Source: G963676205 sp964342525 (GTDB taxonomy: Bacteria; Campylobacterota; Campylobacteria; Campylobacterales; Arcobacteraceae). Taken from it: a DNA stretch of 64,000 nt. How positions within the stretch are numbered: position 1 is the first letter of the stretch; each line of letters starts with the position of its first letter. The notes under the pieces were generated by a model, which saw nothing but the letters and a program-made list of their open reading frames with translations, was not told the origin of the DNA and did no database searches. The DNA lies in NCBI GenBank assembly GCA_964342525.1, contig CAYFGQ010000006.1, positions 1 through 64,000 on the forward strand. Direction: 5' to 3'. This document shows, piece after piece, positions 41,083 to 50,009 of the stretch. The translations under genes were made by a program, and so were the position numbers.

Positions 41083-42010
41083 GATAAAAAATGAGATAAA
41101 AAAAGTAATAGTAGGGCATGAGGATCTTATGGATTCTATGCTTATTGCGCTATTAAGTGAAGGGCATATATTACTTGAAGGTGTTCCTGGTATAGCAAAA
41201 ACTACTGCTGTAAATTCACTAGCACAAACTTTAGGTTTTGATTTTAAACGTATTCAATTTACTCCAGATCTTTTACCATCAGATATCACAGGAAATGAGA
41301 TACTTGATCTAAAGAAGAATGATTTTACAATTAAACATGGTCCAATTTTTACAAATCTACTTTTAGCTGATGAGATAAATCGTGCAGGTGCGAAGGTTCA
41401 ATCTGCACTTCTTGAGGCTATGGCTGAAAAACAAGTAACTATTGGAGAGGATACTTTTAAGTTAGAAAAACCTTTTATGGTTTTAGCTACCTCAAATCCA
41501 ATAGATCAAGATGGTACATATGAATTGCCTGAGGCATCCCTTGATAGATTTATGCTTAAAGTAAATGTGGGTTATAACACTTTTGATGAAGAGTTTGAGA
41601 TAGTTCAAAGGGCTGCAAAAAAAGGATTTGAAGAGATTATTCAAGTGATGGATAAGATTGAGTTTGAAGAGCTAAAACAAAAGGTAAAAGATATCCATAT
41701 CGATGATGAAGTATCAAAGTATCTACTTAAAATAGTATTTGCCACAAGAGAACCTGAAAAATATGGACTAGAGAATATAAAAGAGTATATAGAGTATGGT
41801 GTAAGTCCAAGGGGAAGTATTGATCTATATAAAGCTTGTAAGGCCAGAGCTTTTATAAATAATAAAGAGTTTGTAACCCCTTATGATGTGGTACAAGTGG
41901 TATATTTAGTACTAAGACATAGGATTATACTAAACTATAAAGCCACAGCAAATGATATCACTGTAGATGATATCTTACAAAAAATTATAGAAAAGATACC
42001 TGCACCATAA
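41069..42010 (+). CDS. MoxR-family AAA+ ATPase
   Basis: A 313-residue MoxR-type AAA+ chaperone. Walker A GVPGIAKTT is near residue 38-46, Walker B LLLADEINRA near 100, and ATSNPIDQDGTYELPEASLDRF is the sensor and second helical region. MoxR proteins act with VWA-domain proteins in assembly of enzyme complexes, metal insertion or stress resistance. It is the first gene of a tightly packed unit (moxR, DUF58, small membrane protein, BatA, BatB, BatC, BatD, DUF218) in which every step overlaps or abuts. Confidence 0.92.
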   Translation: MMIDKIKNEIKKVIVGHEDLMDSMLIALLSEGHILLEGVPGIAKTTAVNSLAQTLGFDFKRIQFTPDLLPSDITGNEILDLKKNDFTIKHGPIFTNLLLADEINRAGAKVQSALLEAMAEKQVTIGEDTFKLEKPFMVLATSNPIDQDGTYELPEASLDRFMLKVNVGYNTFDEEFEIVQRAAKKGFEEIIQVMDKIEFEELKQKVKDIHIDDEVSKYLLKIVFATREPEKYGLENIKEYIEYGVSPRGSIDLYKACKARAFINNKEFVTPYDVVQVVYLVLRHRIILNYKATANDITVDDILQKIIEKIPAP

Positions 42011-42837
42011 TGCTTGATAAACACGATATTATTCTTAAAACTAGAAAAAAACTATTTTCACAATTTCATGGTGAACACACCAGTATATTTGGTGGAAATG
42101 GTTTAGAGTTTTCTGAAGTACGTGAATATAATATTGATGATGATGTTCGTCATATCAATTGGAAAATTACTGCAAGATCAGGTACTCCAAGTGTAAATGT
42201 TTTTAATGAACATAAACAATTAAATATAGCTCTAGTATATTTTAATAGTGGAAGTCTTTATTTTGGTTCAAAAAGGGCAAAAAAAGATGTGGCGGTGGAG
42301 ATAATGACAGCTCTATCTTATGTGGTAACAATTAAAAAAGATACCTTAACTAGTATATACTATGATAACAAAGAGAGATACTTTTTTAAACCTACTCGTG
42401 ATAAATCTATAGTAGAGATAAATTACGATACTTCAAATGATCTTGAACCATTAAATACAAAGATAGATTATAAAGCACTTGAAGAGTATTTACTAAATAA
42501 ACTAAAGAAAAAATCGATCATATTTTTGATAGGGGATTTTTTAGAGATGCCTGATCTAAAACTATTGGGAAATAAACATGAGGTATATATTTCTATAATA
42601 CGTGATAGGGCTGAAGAGGATCTAAATATCTTAGGTGAGTTTGAGTTTGTAGATACAGATACTCTAAATTCTAGAGAAATGATTCTAGATAAAAAATCTA
42701 TAGAAGCCTACAATAAAAAGATGCAAGAGTTTGATAAAGAACTTTTTAAAAACCTAAAAAATTCAAATATCAAATATGAAAAGATATATACAGATGATGA
42801 TGTGCTTCAAAAACTTGAACACCTTACGAGGTCATAG
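42010..42837 (+). CDS. DUF58-domain protein of the MoxR/Bat operon
   Basis: 275 residues. The DUF58 signature is EFSEVREYNIDDDVRHINWKITARSGTPSVN near residues 35-65, followed by a VWA-like fold with QLNIALVYFNSGSLYFG and IFLIGDFLEM. It lacks a membrane segment, unlike many DUF58 proteins. These proteins always accompany MoxR ATPases and are thought to link them to membrane partners. Its start overlaps the moxR stop by one base (TAATG). Confidence 0.9.
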   Translation: MLDKHDIILKTRKKLFSQFHGEHTSIFGGNGLEFSEVREYNIDDDVRHINWKITARSGTPSVNVFNEHKQLNIALVYFNSGSLYFGSKRAKKDVAVEIMTALSYVVTIKKDTLTSIYYDNKERYFFKPTRDKSIVEINYDTSNDLEPLNTKIDYKALEEYLLNKLKKKSIIFLIGDFLEMPDLKLLGNKHEVYISIIRDRAEEDLNILGEFEFVDTDTLNSREMILDKKSIEAYNKKMQEFDKELFKNLKNSNIKYEKIYTDDDVLQKLEHLTRS

Positions 42838-43212
42838 ATGAATAATCAGTTTCAAGATATTATGCCTATTGAAGATATCACTATAGATTATAGTGTCTAT
42901 TTTATTTATATAGGGGTATTTGTTTTTATACTTTTATTGGCTTATTTATTTAAAAAGTTTTTATTTAAGAAAAAAGAAGTACAACTATCTCAAAAAGAGA
43001 TTAGTATTAATGAGCTAAAGGCTTTAGATTTAGATAGTGATAGTAAAGAAGTACTTTATAGATTTACCCTTTTAGCTAAAGATTGTGTTGAAGATAAAGA
43101 GAGATTGGATTTAGTTCTGAAACAAATTGAGCCATTTAAATATAAAAAAGAAAATTTAGGATTAGATGATAAAACAAAACAATTACTAAAAGGCTATATA
43201 GATGATATTTGA
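42838..43212 (+). CDS. Small single-pass membrane protein of the MoxR/Bat operon
   Basis: 124 residues with one membrane helix at about 14-37 (VYFIYIGVFVFILLLAYLFKK) and a soluble helical C-terminal part. It occupies the position of the DUF4381-type protein in related operons and resembles it in layout, though sequence proof is lacking. It starts at the base after the DUF58 stop and overlaps batA by 11 bases. Confidence 0.72.
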   Translation: MNNQFQDIMPIEDITIDYSVYFIYIGVFVFILLLAYLFKKFLFKKKEVQLSQKEISINELKALDLDSDSKEVLYRFTLLAKDCVEDKERLDLVLKQIEPFKYKKENLGLDDKTKQLLKGYIDDI

Positions 43213-44083
43213 ATACCCTTTTATGTTTTTACTCTTTATAGTTTTTTTACTTTGTGAGAAATATTGTAAAAAACAAAATACTAGGCTTTATTTTTCAAAT
43301 ATGTCTATGCTTGAAAGTGTAGTGAAAAAACAAAACTCTTTATCAAAGATATTAAAATATCTGATGATTATATCTTTACTTATAGCTATGGCAAGTCCAG
43401 TTACAAAAGAAAATATTACCCTAAAAAATGCAGAGGGTTATGAGATACTTTTAAGTGTAGATGCCAGTGATAGTATGAAAGATGAAGATAGATTTAAAAT
43501 CACAAAAGAGATAGTAGCTGATTTTGTTGATAAGAGGGAGTTTGATAGATTGGCTTTATCCGTATTTGCAGAATTTGCCTATATAGCTGTACCCTTTACT
43601 TATGATAAACAACCTCTAAAAGATATCTTAAAATATATAGAGATAGGTGCAGCTGGTATAAATGGTACAGCACTTTATGAAGCACTTTATTTAAGTGGAA
43701 AAATATTTGAAAAAAGCAAGGCTGAAAATAAGATAGTGATACTTCTTACAGATGGTATAAATACAAAAGATTCTATGGTGCTAGATATAGCTATAGAAAA
43801 TGCAAAAAAGTATGATCTTAAAGTATATACTGTAGCAATAGGAGCAAAAGAAGAATATCATGGAGATGTATTAAGTAAAATAGCTAAAGAAACAGGTGGA
43901 GAGTTTTTTGAAACATCTGATTTATCCGAGCTTGAAAAGATCTATGAGAAAATAAATCAACTTGAAAAAAGTAAGATAGAAACTTCTAGTATCACTAAAA
44001 CCATATACTATTTTCAATATCCTTTATTTTTATCTATTTTTCTATTTATGTTTTTATATATTTTAAATAGGGGTAGGATATGA
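43202..44083 (+). CDS. batA: VWA-domain protein BatA
   Basis: 293 residues; membrane segments near the N-terminus (2-18 and about 50-70) and at the C-terminus (266-286), with a von Willebrand A domain between. The MIDAS metal site DASDSM lies near residue 90-95, and further metal-site residues appear in NGTALYEAL and LLTDGINTKD. BatA and BatB are the paired inner-membrane VWA proteins of Bat (Bacteroides aerotolerance) operons. The start overlaps the preceding gene by 11 bases and the stop overlaps batB by four. Confidence 0.88.
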   Translation: MIFEYPFMFLLFIVFLLCEKYCKKQNTRLYFSNMSMLESVVKKQNSLSKILKYLMIISLLIAMASPVTKENITLKNAEGYEILLSVDASDSMKDEDRFKITKEIVADFVDKREFDRLALSVFAEFAYIAVPFTYDKQPLKDILKYIEIGAAGINGTALYEALYLSGKIFEKSKAENKIVILLTDGINTKDSMVLDIAIENAKKYDLKVYTVAIGAKEEYHGDVLSKIAKETGGEFFETSDLSELEKIYEKINQLEKSKIETSSITKTIYYFQYPLFLSIFLFMFLYILNRGRI

Positions 44084-45027
44084 GTTTTTATAATATAGAA
44101 GCCTTATTTTTACTTCTACTTTTGCCTTTGTTTTATTTTGTAAAAATAAAAAGGGATGAGTCATTATTTGATCTTTCTGTTGAAATGTATAAAAAGATAG
44201 TGATAAATAGATTTGATAAAAAGAAACAAAGTATATTTTTAGCTTTTAGTTTTATATTTATGGTAATAGCAATGGCAAGACCAGTATATTATAAAACTAA
44301 AATTGATAACTCAGAAATAAATGTTGATATGGCAATAGCCTTTGATATCTCAAAATCTATGATGGCAAAAGATATATATCCAAATAGATTTGAATTTGCA
44401 AAAAATAAGATGAGTTCATTGATCGATATGTTTACTACAGAGAGGATTTCACTTTTTGCTTTTTCAAACCAAGCTTTTATAATTTCACCCCTTACAAATA
44501 ATTATGAAGTTTTAAGGTTTTTAGTAGAAAATCTAAAACTTGAAAATGTAAACCAATCGGGTACAAATATCTTAAAACTTTTAGGTGCCGCAAATGAACT
44601 TATAAAAAAAGAAAAAAAGCCTCTACTTATATTTACAGATGGAAGTGAAAATATAGATTTTAAAAAAGAGATAGAGTTTGCAAATGAAAATGGTATATCA
44701 GTATTTATCTATAATATAGCTACAAAACGTGGTGGAGTGATAGATGAAAATGGTAAACTCATAAAAGATAAAAATGGGAATATTGTAGTCTCAAAGATAA
44801 ATAAAAAAATAGAAAATCTAGCTAAAGAGAGTGATGGAGAGTATTTAGGATATTCTTTAAAAAACGATGATCTTAAAGATATAATGAAGAGAATAAAGAG
44901 TGAGTTTAATATAGATGAAAGTGTAGATAAAAATTTACAAAATAAAACAGAACTATTTTTGATACCTCTATTGTTTGCTTTTATATTTTTACTTTTATCT
45001 AGAGTTAATTTAAAGGGGTTTAGATGA
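44080..45027 (+). CDS. batB: VWA-domain protein BatB
   Basis: 315 residues with the same layout as BatA: N-terminal membrane segments, a VWA domain with MIDAS DISKSM, SGTNILKLL and IFTDGSENIDF, and a C-terminal membrane helix (LFLIPLLFAFIFLLLSRV). It has a longer periplasmic insert rich in Lys and Asn (GGVIDENGKLIKDKNGN). The ATGA overlaps with both neighbours indicate translation as one set. The second MIDAS domain is intact, so both proteins may bind a metal-dependent ligand. Confidence 0.88.
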   Translation: MSFYNIEALFLLLLLPLFYFVKIKRDESLFDLSVEMYKKIVINRFDKKKQSIFLAFSFIFMVIAMARPVYYKTKIDNSEINVDMAIAFDISKSMMAKDIYPNRFEFAKNKMSSLIDMFTTERISLFAFSNQAFIISPLTNNYEVLRFLVENLKLENVNQSGTNILKLLGAANELIKKEKKPLLIFTDGSENIDFKKEIEFANENGISVFIYNIATKRGGVIDENGKLIKDKNGNIVVSKINKKIENLAKESDGEYLGYSLKNDDLKDIMKRIKSEFNIDESVDKNLQNKTELFLIPLLFAFIFLLLSRVNLKGFR

Positions 45028-45788
45028 TAAAAATATTTATATCTATTGTATTTATAAGTTCTATCTCTTTTGCTTCAATAAATGATGATATACATATTTA
45101 TAAAGCTATGAAGTTTTATAAAAATAGTGAGTATAAAGAAGCATATGAAAACTTTGAAAAGATAGAAAATAAAACAGATCAAATAGTCTATAATATGGCA
45201 AACTCCTTATATAAACAAAAAAAATATAGACAAGCAATTAAACTATATCAAAAAATAAAAAATGAAAATCTAGCCCATAAAAAATATCATAATATTGCAA
45301 ACTCATATATATTCCTAGAAAACTATGAAAAGGCTATAGAATATTATAATAAAGCTCTAAAGTATTCCAATGACGAACGTACAAAATTTAATCTTGCCAT
45401 GAGTGAAAATATAAAGCAAGAGATAGAAATAGAGAAATTAAAAAGAGATAATATCACAAATAAAATGTGTAGAACAGGAAATAGGGTGATCTGGTCAGAT
45501 ATAGTGCCAGAGGATGTTGAATTAAAAGAGGACAAAAAGCTTAGTTTCCTCCTTAGATTTGATAATATCTCAAATCTTGAATTTGAAGATGAAAATAAAA
45601 AAGGTGTATATATAAGTGAGGGAAAAAGGGAAGATGATAATAAAACAGTTTTAAGGTCTAAAGAGAAACTAAAAATTGATCATTATCAAAAACAAAAATG
45701 GGATAGAAAAATAGAAAATAGCTCTATAAATACTTTAATCATCCCTATGGAAAAAGGAGTAGTAAATGATAGTAAAAAACCTTGGTAG
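45024..45788 (+). CDS. batC: TPR protein BatC
   Basis: 254 residues: a signal peptide (1-17), then about three to four TPR repeats (KFYKNSEYKEAYENFEKI, MANSLYKQKKYRQAIKLYQK, IANSYIFLENYEKAIEYYN) and a long charged C-terminal tail. The very end NDSKKPW is the short Lys-Pro-Trp tail seen in many BatC/VWA proteins. TPR repeats would bridge BatA/BatB with BatD in the periplasm. The stop overlaps the batD start by 23 bases. Confidence 0.82.
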   Translation: MIKIFISIVFISSISFASINDDIHIYKAMKFYKNSEYKEAYENFEKIENKTDQIVYNMANSLYKQKKYRQAIKLYQKIKNENLAHKKYHNIANSYIFLENYEKAIEYYNKALKYSNDERTKFNLAMSENIKQEIEIEKLKRDNITNKMCRTGNRVIWSDIVPEDVELKEDKKLSFLLRFDNISNLEFEDENKKGVYISEGKREDDNKTVLRSKEKLKIDHYQKQKWDRKIENSSINTLIIPMEKGVVNDSKKPW

Positions 45789-46824
45789 AGTTGCATTTGT
45801 TTTTTTATTACCTTTATTTTTATATGCTGAGGTGAAGTTTGAAGTAAAACTATCAAAGGATAAAATATATATAAATGAAACCATAAAAGCTGATCTAGTT
45901 TTAAGTGTATCAAATGATGAAAAGATAGATCAAACATATTTTGAAGAGTTTGAAACTAGTGACTTTTGGATAAAAAGACTTGAAGATATAAAACCTATAA
46001 AGGGTGAAGAAAATACTATTTATAGATATCAATTTTTATTAGAACCAAAAGTGGTAGGAAGTATAAATCTAGATAAACAATTTGTAGAGATCTCTAGTAA
46101 AAAATTACGAGCAAATTTTAAAAGATGGCATAAGATTTATTCAAAAGAGAGATTGATTGAGGTTTATCCCTTATATGAAGATTTGGCTATACAAGGTAAA
46201 TATACAATTGAGCTAAAAGCTGATAAAACAAAAATAAAAGCAAATGAGCCTATAAATATAACTCTAAAAATAAAGGGTAAGGGAAATATTGATGATATAA
46301 AAAAGTTTGATCTAGGCTTTAAAGATAAAATTGTATATAGTGATTTACCTAATATAAGCTCAAAATTTGAAATGAACTCTTATTGGGGAGAGTTTATACA
46401 AAAGTTTTCGATAATAGCAGATAAAAGTTTTTCTATCCCATCTATAAAATTTAAATATCTAAATATAGATACAAATAGTATGGAGATAATTTTTACTAAA
46501 CCTATATTTATTGAGGTTCAAGAGCTTGTAAAAGATACTAATGATCCAAAATACTTAAAATATATATTTGCTATATTTGGAGTGTTTATAGGAGTGATTC
46601 TAGTTTATATTGTTAATTTTATAAGAAAAAAACAAAGTAAAAAGCAACACCCTTTAGAGATACAAATAAAAAAAGCAAAGAGTGATAAAGAGCTATATAA
46701 TTTACTTTTAACTATTAGTAGAGATATTGATTTAGATGATTTAATGAAAAAACTTGAAGAAAATATATATAATGGTGCAAAAAATAAAATAGATAAAAAA
46801 GAGATTTTAAAATGTTTACATTAA
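45766..46824 (+). CDS. batD: BatD-like oxygen-tolerance protein
   Basis: 352 residues: signal sequence 1-20, beta-rich tandem domains (VKFEVKLSKDKIYINETIKADLVLS; YTIELKADKTKIKANEPINITLKIKG) typical of BatD, a single membrane helix at about 262-283 and a cytoplasmic tail of about 70 residues. BatD completes the usual BatA-D set in the cell envelope. Start set by the overlap with batC; the next start lies 13 bases inside the end of this gene. Confidence 0.82.
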   Translation: MIVKNLGRVAFVFLLPLFLYAEVKFEVKLSKDKIYINETIKADLVLSVSNDEKIDQTYFEEFETSDFWIKRLEDIKPIKGEENTIYRYQFLLEPKVVGSINLDKQFVEISSKKLRANFKRWHKIYSKERLIEVYPLYEDLAIQGKYTIELKADKTKIKANEPINITLKIKGKGNIDDIKKFDLGFKDKIVYSDLPNISSKFEMNSYWGEFIQKFSIIADKSFSIPSIKFKYLNIDTNSMEIIFTKPIFIEVQELVKDTNDPKYLKYIFAIFGVFIGVILVYIVNFIRKKQSKKQHPLEIQIKKAKSDKELYNLLLTISRDIDLDDLMKKLEENIYNGAKNKIDKKEILKCLH

Positions 46825-47507
46825 AAAAGGTTATTTCAGCTTTTATTATGCCTCTATCAATAGGTTTGATATTAGGATTAATTGGCTTATATTTTTTATA
46901 TTCAAAAAGCTATAAAAAAGCAAAAATCTTTTTAACCTTATCTTTTATTTGGATAATTACAATATCTTATCAACCTTTTTCAAATACACTTTTAGAACCC
47001 TTAGAGTCTAAATATGAAAAATTACAAAACATTCCTGAAAATGTAGAATATGTATTACTTCTTGGAGGTGATATGATAGGTCGTTCATATGAGGTTCTTA
47101 GACTTTATAATATGAATAAAGATTTAAAAATTATAACATCAGGATGGAAAGGTTCTGAAGAAACTTCCCATGCAATATTGACTAGAGATTTTTTAGTTGA
47201 ATTGGGTATCCCTAAAAAAAGTATATTGACACAAAGTGAACCACGAGATACAAGAGAAGAAGCAATTTATGTTAAACAGTTTGTAGGAACTGATAGTTTC
47301 ATTTTGGTTACAAATGCTACACATATGCATAGGGCTATGAATTTATTTAAAAAAGAGGGACTAAATCCTATTGCTGCACCAACAAACTTTTTACAAAAGG
47401 AAGATAAATATAGATCTATTCCAATCGCTAAAAGTCTCCAAAATACCGAGATCTCTTTGCATGAATACATAGGAACTATTTGGCATAAACTAAAAGGTGA
47501 TATTTAA
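46812..47507 (+). CDS. DUF218 (ElyC/YdcF-like) membrane protein
   Basis: 231 residues: two membrane segments near the N-terminus, then a DUF218 domain (VEYVLLLGGDMIGRSYEVLRL, GWKGSEETSHA, EPRDTREEAIYVK, FILVTNATHMHRAMNLFKKEGL). The family includes ElyC, linked to peptidoglycan precursor balance, and SanA/YdcF. Its place at the end of the Bat operon with a 13-base overlap is unusual and suggests a shared envelope role. Start ATG is inside the batD end. Confidence 0.83.
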   Translation: MFTLKKVISAFIMPLSIGLILGLIGLYFLYSKSYKKAKIFLTLSFIWIITISYQPFSNTLLEPLESKYEKLQNIPENVEYVLLLGGDMIGRSYEVLRLYNMNKDLKIITSGWKGSEETSHAILTRDFLVELGIPKKSILTQSEPRDTREEAIYVKQFVGTDSFILVTNATHMHRAMNLFKKEGLNPIAAPTNFLQKEDKYRSIPIAKSLQNTEISLHEYIGTIWHKLKGDI

Positions 47508-47542
47508 TATAAATTGACTTGAGTTAAAATCACTCATATTAC

Positions 47543-47571
47543 TTGACAATAAAGGAAAAATTTTATACAAT
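47543..47571 (+). promoter_or_regulatory. Promoter of groES-groEL
   Basis: TTGACA at 47543-47548, 17 bases, TACAAT at 47566-47571. The CIRCE element begins two bases later, over the transcription start. Confidence 0.75.
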
Positions 47572-47572
47572 T

Positions 47573-47599
47573 CTATCACTCAAATATAAAGAGTGCTAA
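47573..47599. promoter_or_regulatory. CIRCE element (HrcA operator)
   Basis: CTATCACTC, nine bases, GAGTGCTAA. The consensus is TTAGCACTC-N9-GAGTGCTAA; the right arm is perfect and the left arm matches seven of nine. It overlies the start of transcription of groES-groEL, so HrcA-type heat-shock repression is predicted. hrcA is not in the window. Confidence 0.85.
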
Positions 47600-47670
47600 T
47601 TTATAAAAATAAATATAAAATCCAAATTCTGAAATAAATGTTGAACTATAGTACATATGCTTGTGATATA

Positions 47671-47730
47671 GGGGATTGATAAAATTTTGAAGGACTAGCC
47701 TTAGCTAATTCAAAAGATTTTATCGATTCC
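47671..47730 (+). other. Long stem-loop in the groES 5' leader
   Basis: GGGGATTGATAAAATTTTGA (47671-47690) pairs with TTCAAAAGATTTTATCGATTCC (47709-47730), with a two-base bulge and a few G-U or mismatch positions. The leader from the CIRCE element to the groES ATG is about 205 bases, unusually long. Possible RNA-level control or transcript stabilisation. Confidence 0.6.
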
Positions 47731-47804
47731 ATATGTTGCAATGATGAGTGCAAGAGTTGAATTTTTATTTTAGAATTTGGATAATAACTTAATAAGGAGA
47801 AACA

Positions 47805-48068
47805 ATGAACTTTAAACCATTAGGTGACAGAGTACTTGTTAAAAGAATCGAAGAAGAAAATAAAACTGCAAGTGGAATTATCATCCCAGATAATTCAGTA
47901 AACAAATCAAATAGAGCTGAAGTAGTAGCTACTAGTGATTTCGTAAAAAGTATTGAAGAGGGAAATACTGTAATATTCAGTGATTTTTCTAGACCTTCAG
48001 AATTAAAACTTGATGGAAATGATTACTTAGTATTAGAAGTAAAAGATATCCTTGGTGTAATCAAGTAA
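47805..48068 (+). CDS. groES: Co-chaperonin GroES
   Basis: The 87-residue lid of the chaperonin, somewhat short but with all motifs: NFKPLGDRVLVKRIEEENKT at the start, the mobile-loop region KTASGIIIPDN, and the C-terminal YLVLEVKDILGVIK. The start has AAGGAGAAACA upstream. First gene of the groES-groEL operon under CIRCE control. Confidence 0.96.
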   Translation: MNFKPLGDRVLVKRIEEENKTASGIIIPDNSVNKSNRAEVVATSDFVKSIEEGNTVIFSDFSRPSELKLDGNDYLVLEVKDILGVIK

Positions 48069-48111
48069 GAAAATTTAACAAACTATAAAAGAAATAAAAG
48101 GACGATAAATA

Positions 48112-49749
48112 ATGGCTAAAGAAATACATTTTAGTGATGACGCAAGAAATAAATTATATAGTGGTGTAAAACAATTAGCAGATGCTGTAAAAGTTACAAT
48201 GGGACCAAGAGGAAGAAACGTACTTTTACAAAAATCATTTGGTAGCCCAACTATCACAAAAGATGGTGTAAGTGTTGCTAGAGAGATTGAACTAGCTGAC
48301 AACCTAGAAAACATGGGTGCTCAACTTGTTAAAGAAGTTGCATCTAAAACAAATGATCAAGCTGGTGATGGTACTACAACTGCTACAGTATTAGCTGAGT
48401 CTATCTTCAAAGAAGGTCTTAGAAATGTAACTGCTGGTGCTAACCCAGTTGAGATCAAAAGAGGTATGGATAAAGCTTGTGATTCAATTGTAAATGAGCT
48501 TAAAGAGATTGCTAAAGAAGTAAGTGATAAAGAGCAAATTGCTCAGGTTGCTACAATCTCTGCAAACTCTGATACTACTATCGGTGATATGATTGCTGAG
48601 GCAATGGAGAAAGTTGGAAAAGATGGTGTTATCACTGTTGAGGAAGCAAAAGGTATCAATGATGAGTTAGATGTAGTTGAAGGTATGCAATTTGATAGAG
48701 GATATTTATCTCCATATTTCGTAACAAATACTGAAAAAATGACTACAGAGTTAGAAAACCCATTTATCTTACTTTATGATAAAAAAATCTCTAACTTAAA
48801 AGATATGTTACCAATCTTAGAGCAAGTAAACCAAAGTGGTAGACCATTATTAATCATCGCTGAAGATGTTGAAGGTGAAGCTTTATCAACTTTAGTTGTA
48901 AATAGATTAAGAGGATCATTAAACATTGCTGCAGTTAAAGCTCCAGGTTTTGGTGATAGAAGAAAAGCGATGCTAGAAGATGTAGCAATCTTAACAGGTG
49001 GAACAGTAGTAGCTGAAGAGATGGGAATGAGCCTAGATACATCAGGAATTGAAGTACTTGGTACTGCTTCAAGAGTTGTAATCGATAAAGATAACACAAC
49101 TATCGTAGATGGTGCAGGTAAAGCAGATTTAGTTGAAGCTAGAACAAACCAAATCAAAAATGAGATTGCAAATACTACAAGTGAGTATGACAAAGAAAAA
49201 CTTCAAGAAAGACTTGCAAAACTAAGTGGTGGTGTTGCTGTTATTAAAGTAGGTGCTGCAACTGAGACTGAAATGAAAGAGAAAAAAGATAGAGTAGATG
49301 ATGCACTTTCAGCAACAAGAGCTGCTGTAGAAGAGGGTATCGTTATTGGTGGTGGAGCTGCACTTATCAGAGCTGCTCAAAAAGTAAGCCATGAGTTAGC
49401 AGGTGATGAGCAAATCGGTGCAGATATCATCATCAGAGCAGTAAGAGCTCCAATGAAACAAATCGCTTCAAACGCTGGATTTGATGCTGGTGTAGTTGTA
49501 AATGAAATTGAAAAATCAGACAACCAAAACCTAGGATTCAACGCAGCAACTGGTGAGTATGTAGATATGTTCACAGCAGGAATCGTTGATCCAGCAAAAG
49601 TTGAAAGAGTAGCAATGCAAAATGCAGTATCAGTAGCAAGCCTATTACTTACAACAGAAGCAACAGTAAGTGACATCAAAGAAGACAAACCAGCTATGCC
49701 AGCAATGCCAGATATGGGTGGAATGGGTGGAATGCCAGGTATGATGTAA
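48112..49749 (+). CDS. groL: Chaperonin GroEL
   Basis: The ATP-driven protein-folding chamber, 545 residues. Motifs: KVTMGPRGRNVLLQKSFG, GDGTTTATVLAE (ATP site), the signature AAVEEGIVIGGGAALIRA near residue 404-420, and the flexible GGM-rich tail ending GGMGGMPGMM. It lies 44 bases after groES on the same strand, with a second ribosome binding site. Codon use here is the least AT-rich of the window apart from the ribosomal genes. Confidence 0.98.
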   Translation: MAKEIHFSDDARNKLYSGVKQLADAVKVTMGPRGRNVLLQKSFGSPTITKDGVSVAREIELADNLENMGAQLVKEVASKTNDQAGDGTTTATVLAESIFKEGLRNVTAGANPVEIKRGMDKACDSIVNELKEIAKEVSDKEQIAQVATISANSDTTIGDMIAEAMEKVGKDGVITVEEAKGINDELDVVEGMQFDRGYLSPYFVTNTEKMTTELENPFILLYDKKISNLKDMLPILEQVNQSGRPLLIIAEDVEGEALSTLVVNRLRGSLNIAAVKAPGFGDRRKAMLEDVAILTGGTVVAEEMGMSLDTSGIEVLGTASRVVIDKDNTTIVDGAGKADLVEARTNQIKNEIANTTSEYDKEKLQERLAKLSGGVAVIKVGAATETEMKEKKDRVDDALSATRAAVEEGIVIGGGAALIRAAQKVSHELAGDEQIGADIIIRAVRAPMKQIASNAGFDAGVVVNEIEKSDNQNLGFNAATGEYVDMFTAGIVDPAKVERVAMQNAVSVASLLLTTEATVSDIKEDKPAMPAMPDMGGMGGMPGMM

Positions 49750-49760
49750 GACGGCGTAAA

Positions 49761-49786
49761 AAAAACGTGACTTGAGTCACGTTTTT
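49761..49786 (+). terminator. Terminator of groES-groEL
   Basis: AAAAACGTGAC, loop TTGA, GTCACGTTTTT: a strong hairpin ending in a T-run, 11 bases after the groEL stop. Confidence 0.85.
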
Positions 49787-49793
49787 AGCCGTC

Positions 49794-49835
49794 GCAGACG
49801 AAGTGGTCGGAGTGAAACGAAGCCACGAAGTCCGC
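49794..49835 (+). other. GC-rich structured element between two terminators
   Basis: In the AT-rich region after groEL, positions 49787-49846 are 35/60 G or C. Nucleotides 49794-49835 fold as GCAGAC-GAA-GTGG-TCG, loop GAGTGAAA, CGA-AG-CCAC-GAA-GTCCGC: stems of 5-6, 4 and 3 pairs with an opposed GAA/GAA internal loop and an AG bulge. It may be a REP-like repeat, an attenuation structure or a small RNA. It does not code. Confidence 0.5.
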
Positions 49836-49909
49836 AGAGCACTTGTAACACCAAAAATGACAATATGGTCGACAACTCGTCCACCAGTAAATCACGAACG
49901 ATAGTTTCT

Positions 49910-49940
49910 AAAAGGATTCACTTTTGTGAATCCTTTTTTT
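49910..49940 (+). terminator. Second terminator downstream of groEL
   Basis: AAAAGGATTCAC, loop TTTT, GTGAATCCTTTT and three more T: a textbook intrinsic terminator 100 bases after the first. It would end any transcript covering the GC-rich element, consistent with a short RNA made from 49787-49909. Confidence 0.8.
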
Positions 49941-50009
49941 ATGCTCTTAATCTAATATTGAAATAAAAATAAGTAAAATTAAACATTATCTAATAAGAAA
50001 GATCAATAG

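Noticed and set aside
49772..49966. Plus-strand open frame of 64 codons after groEL
   Set aside because: It runs through both terminators and the GC-rich folded element, has no ribosome binding site, and its Arg/Ser-rich composition comes from the hairpin sequence.
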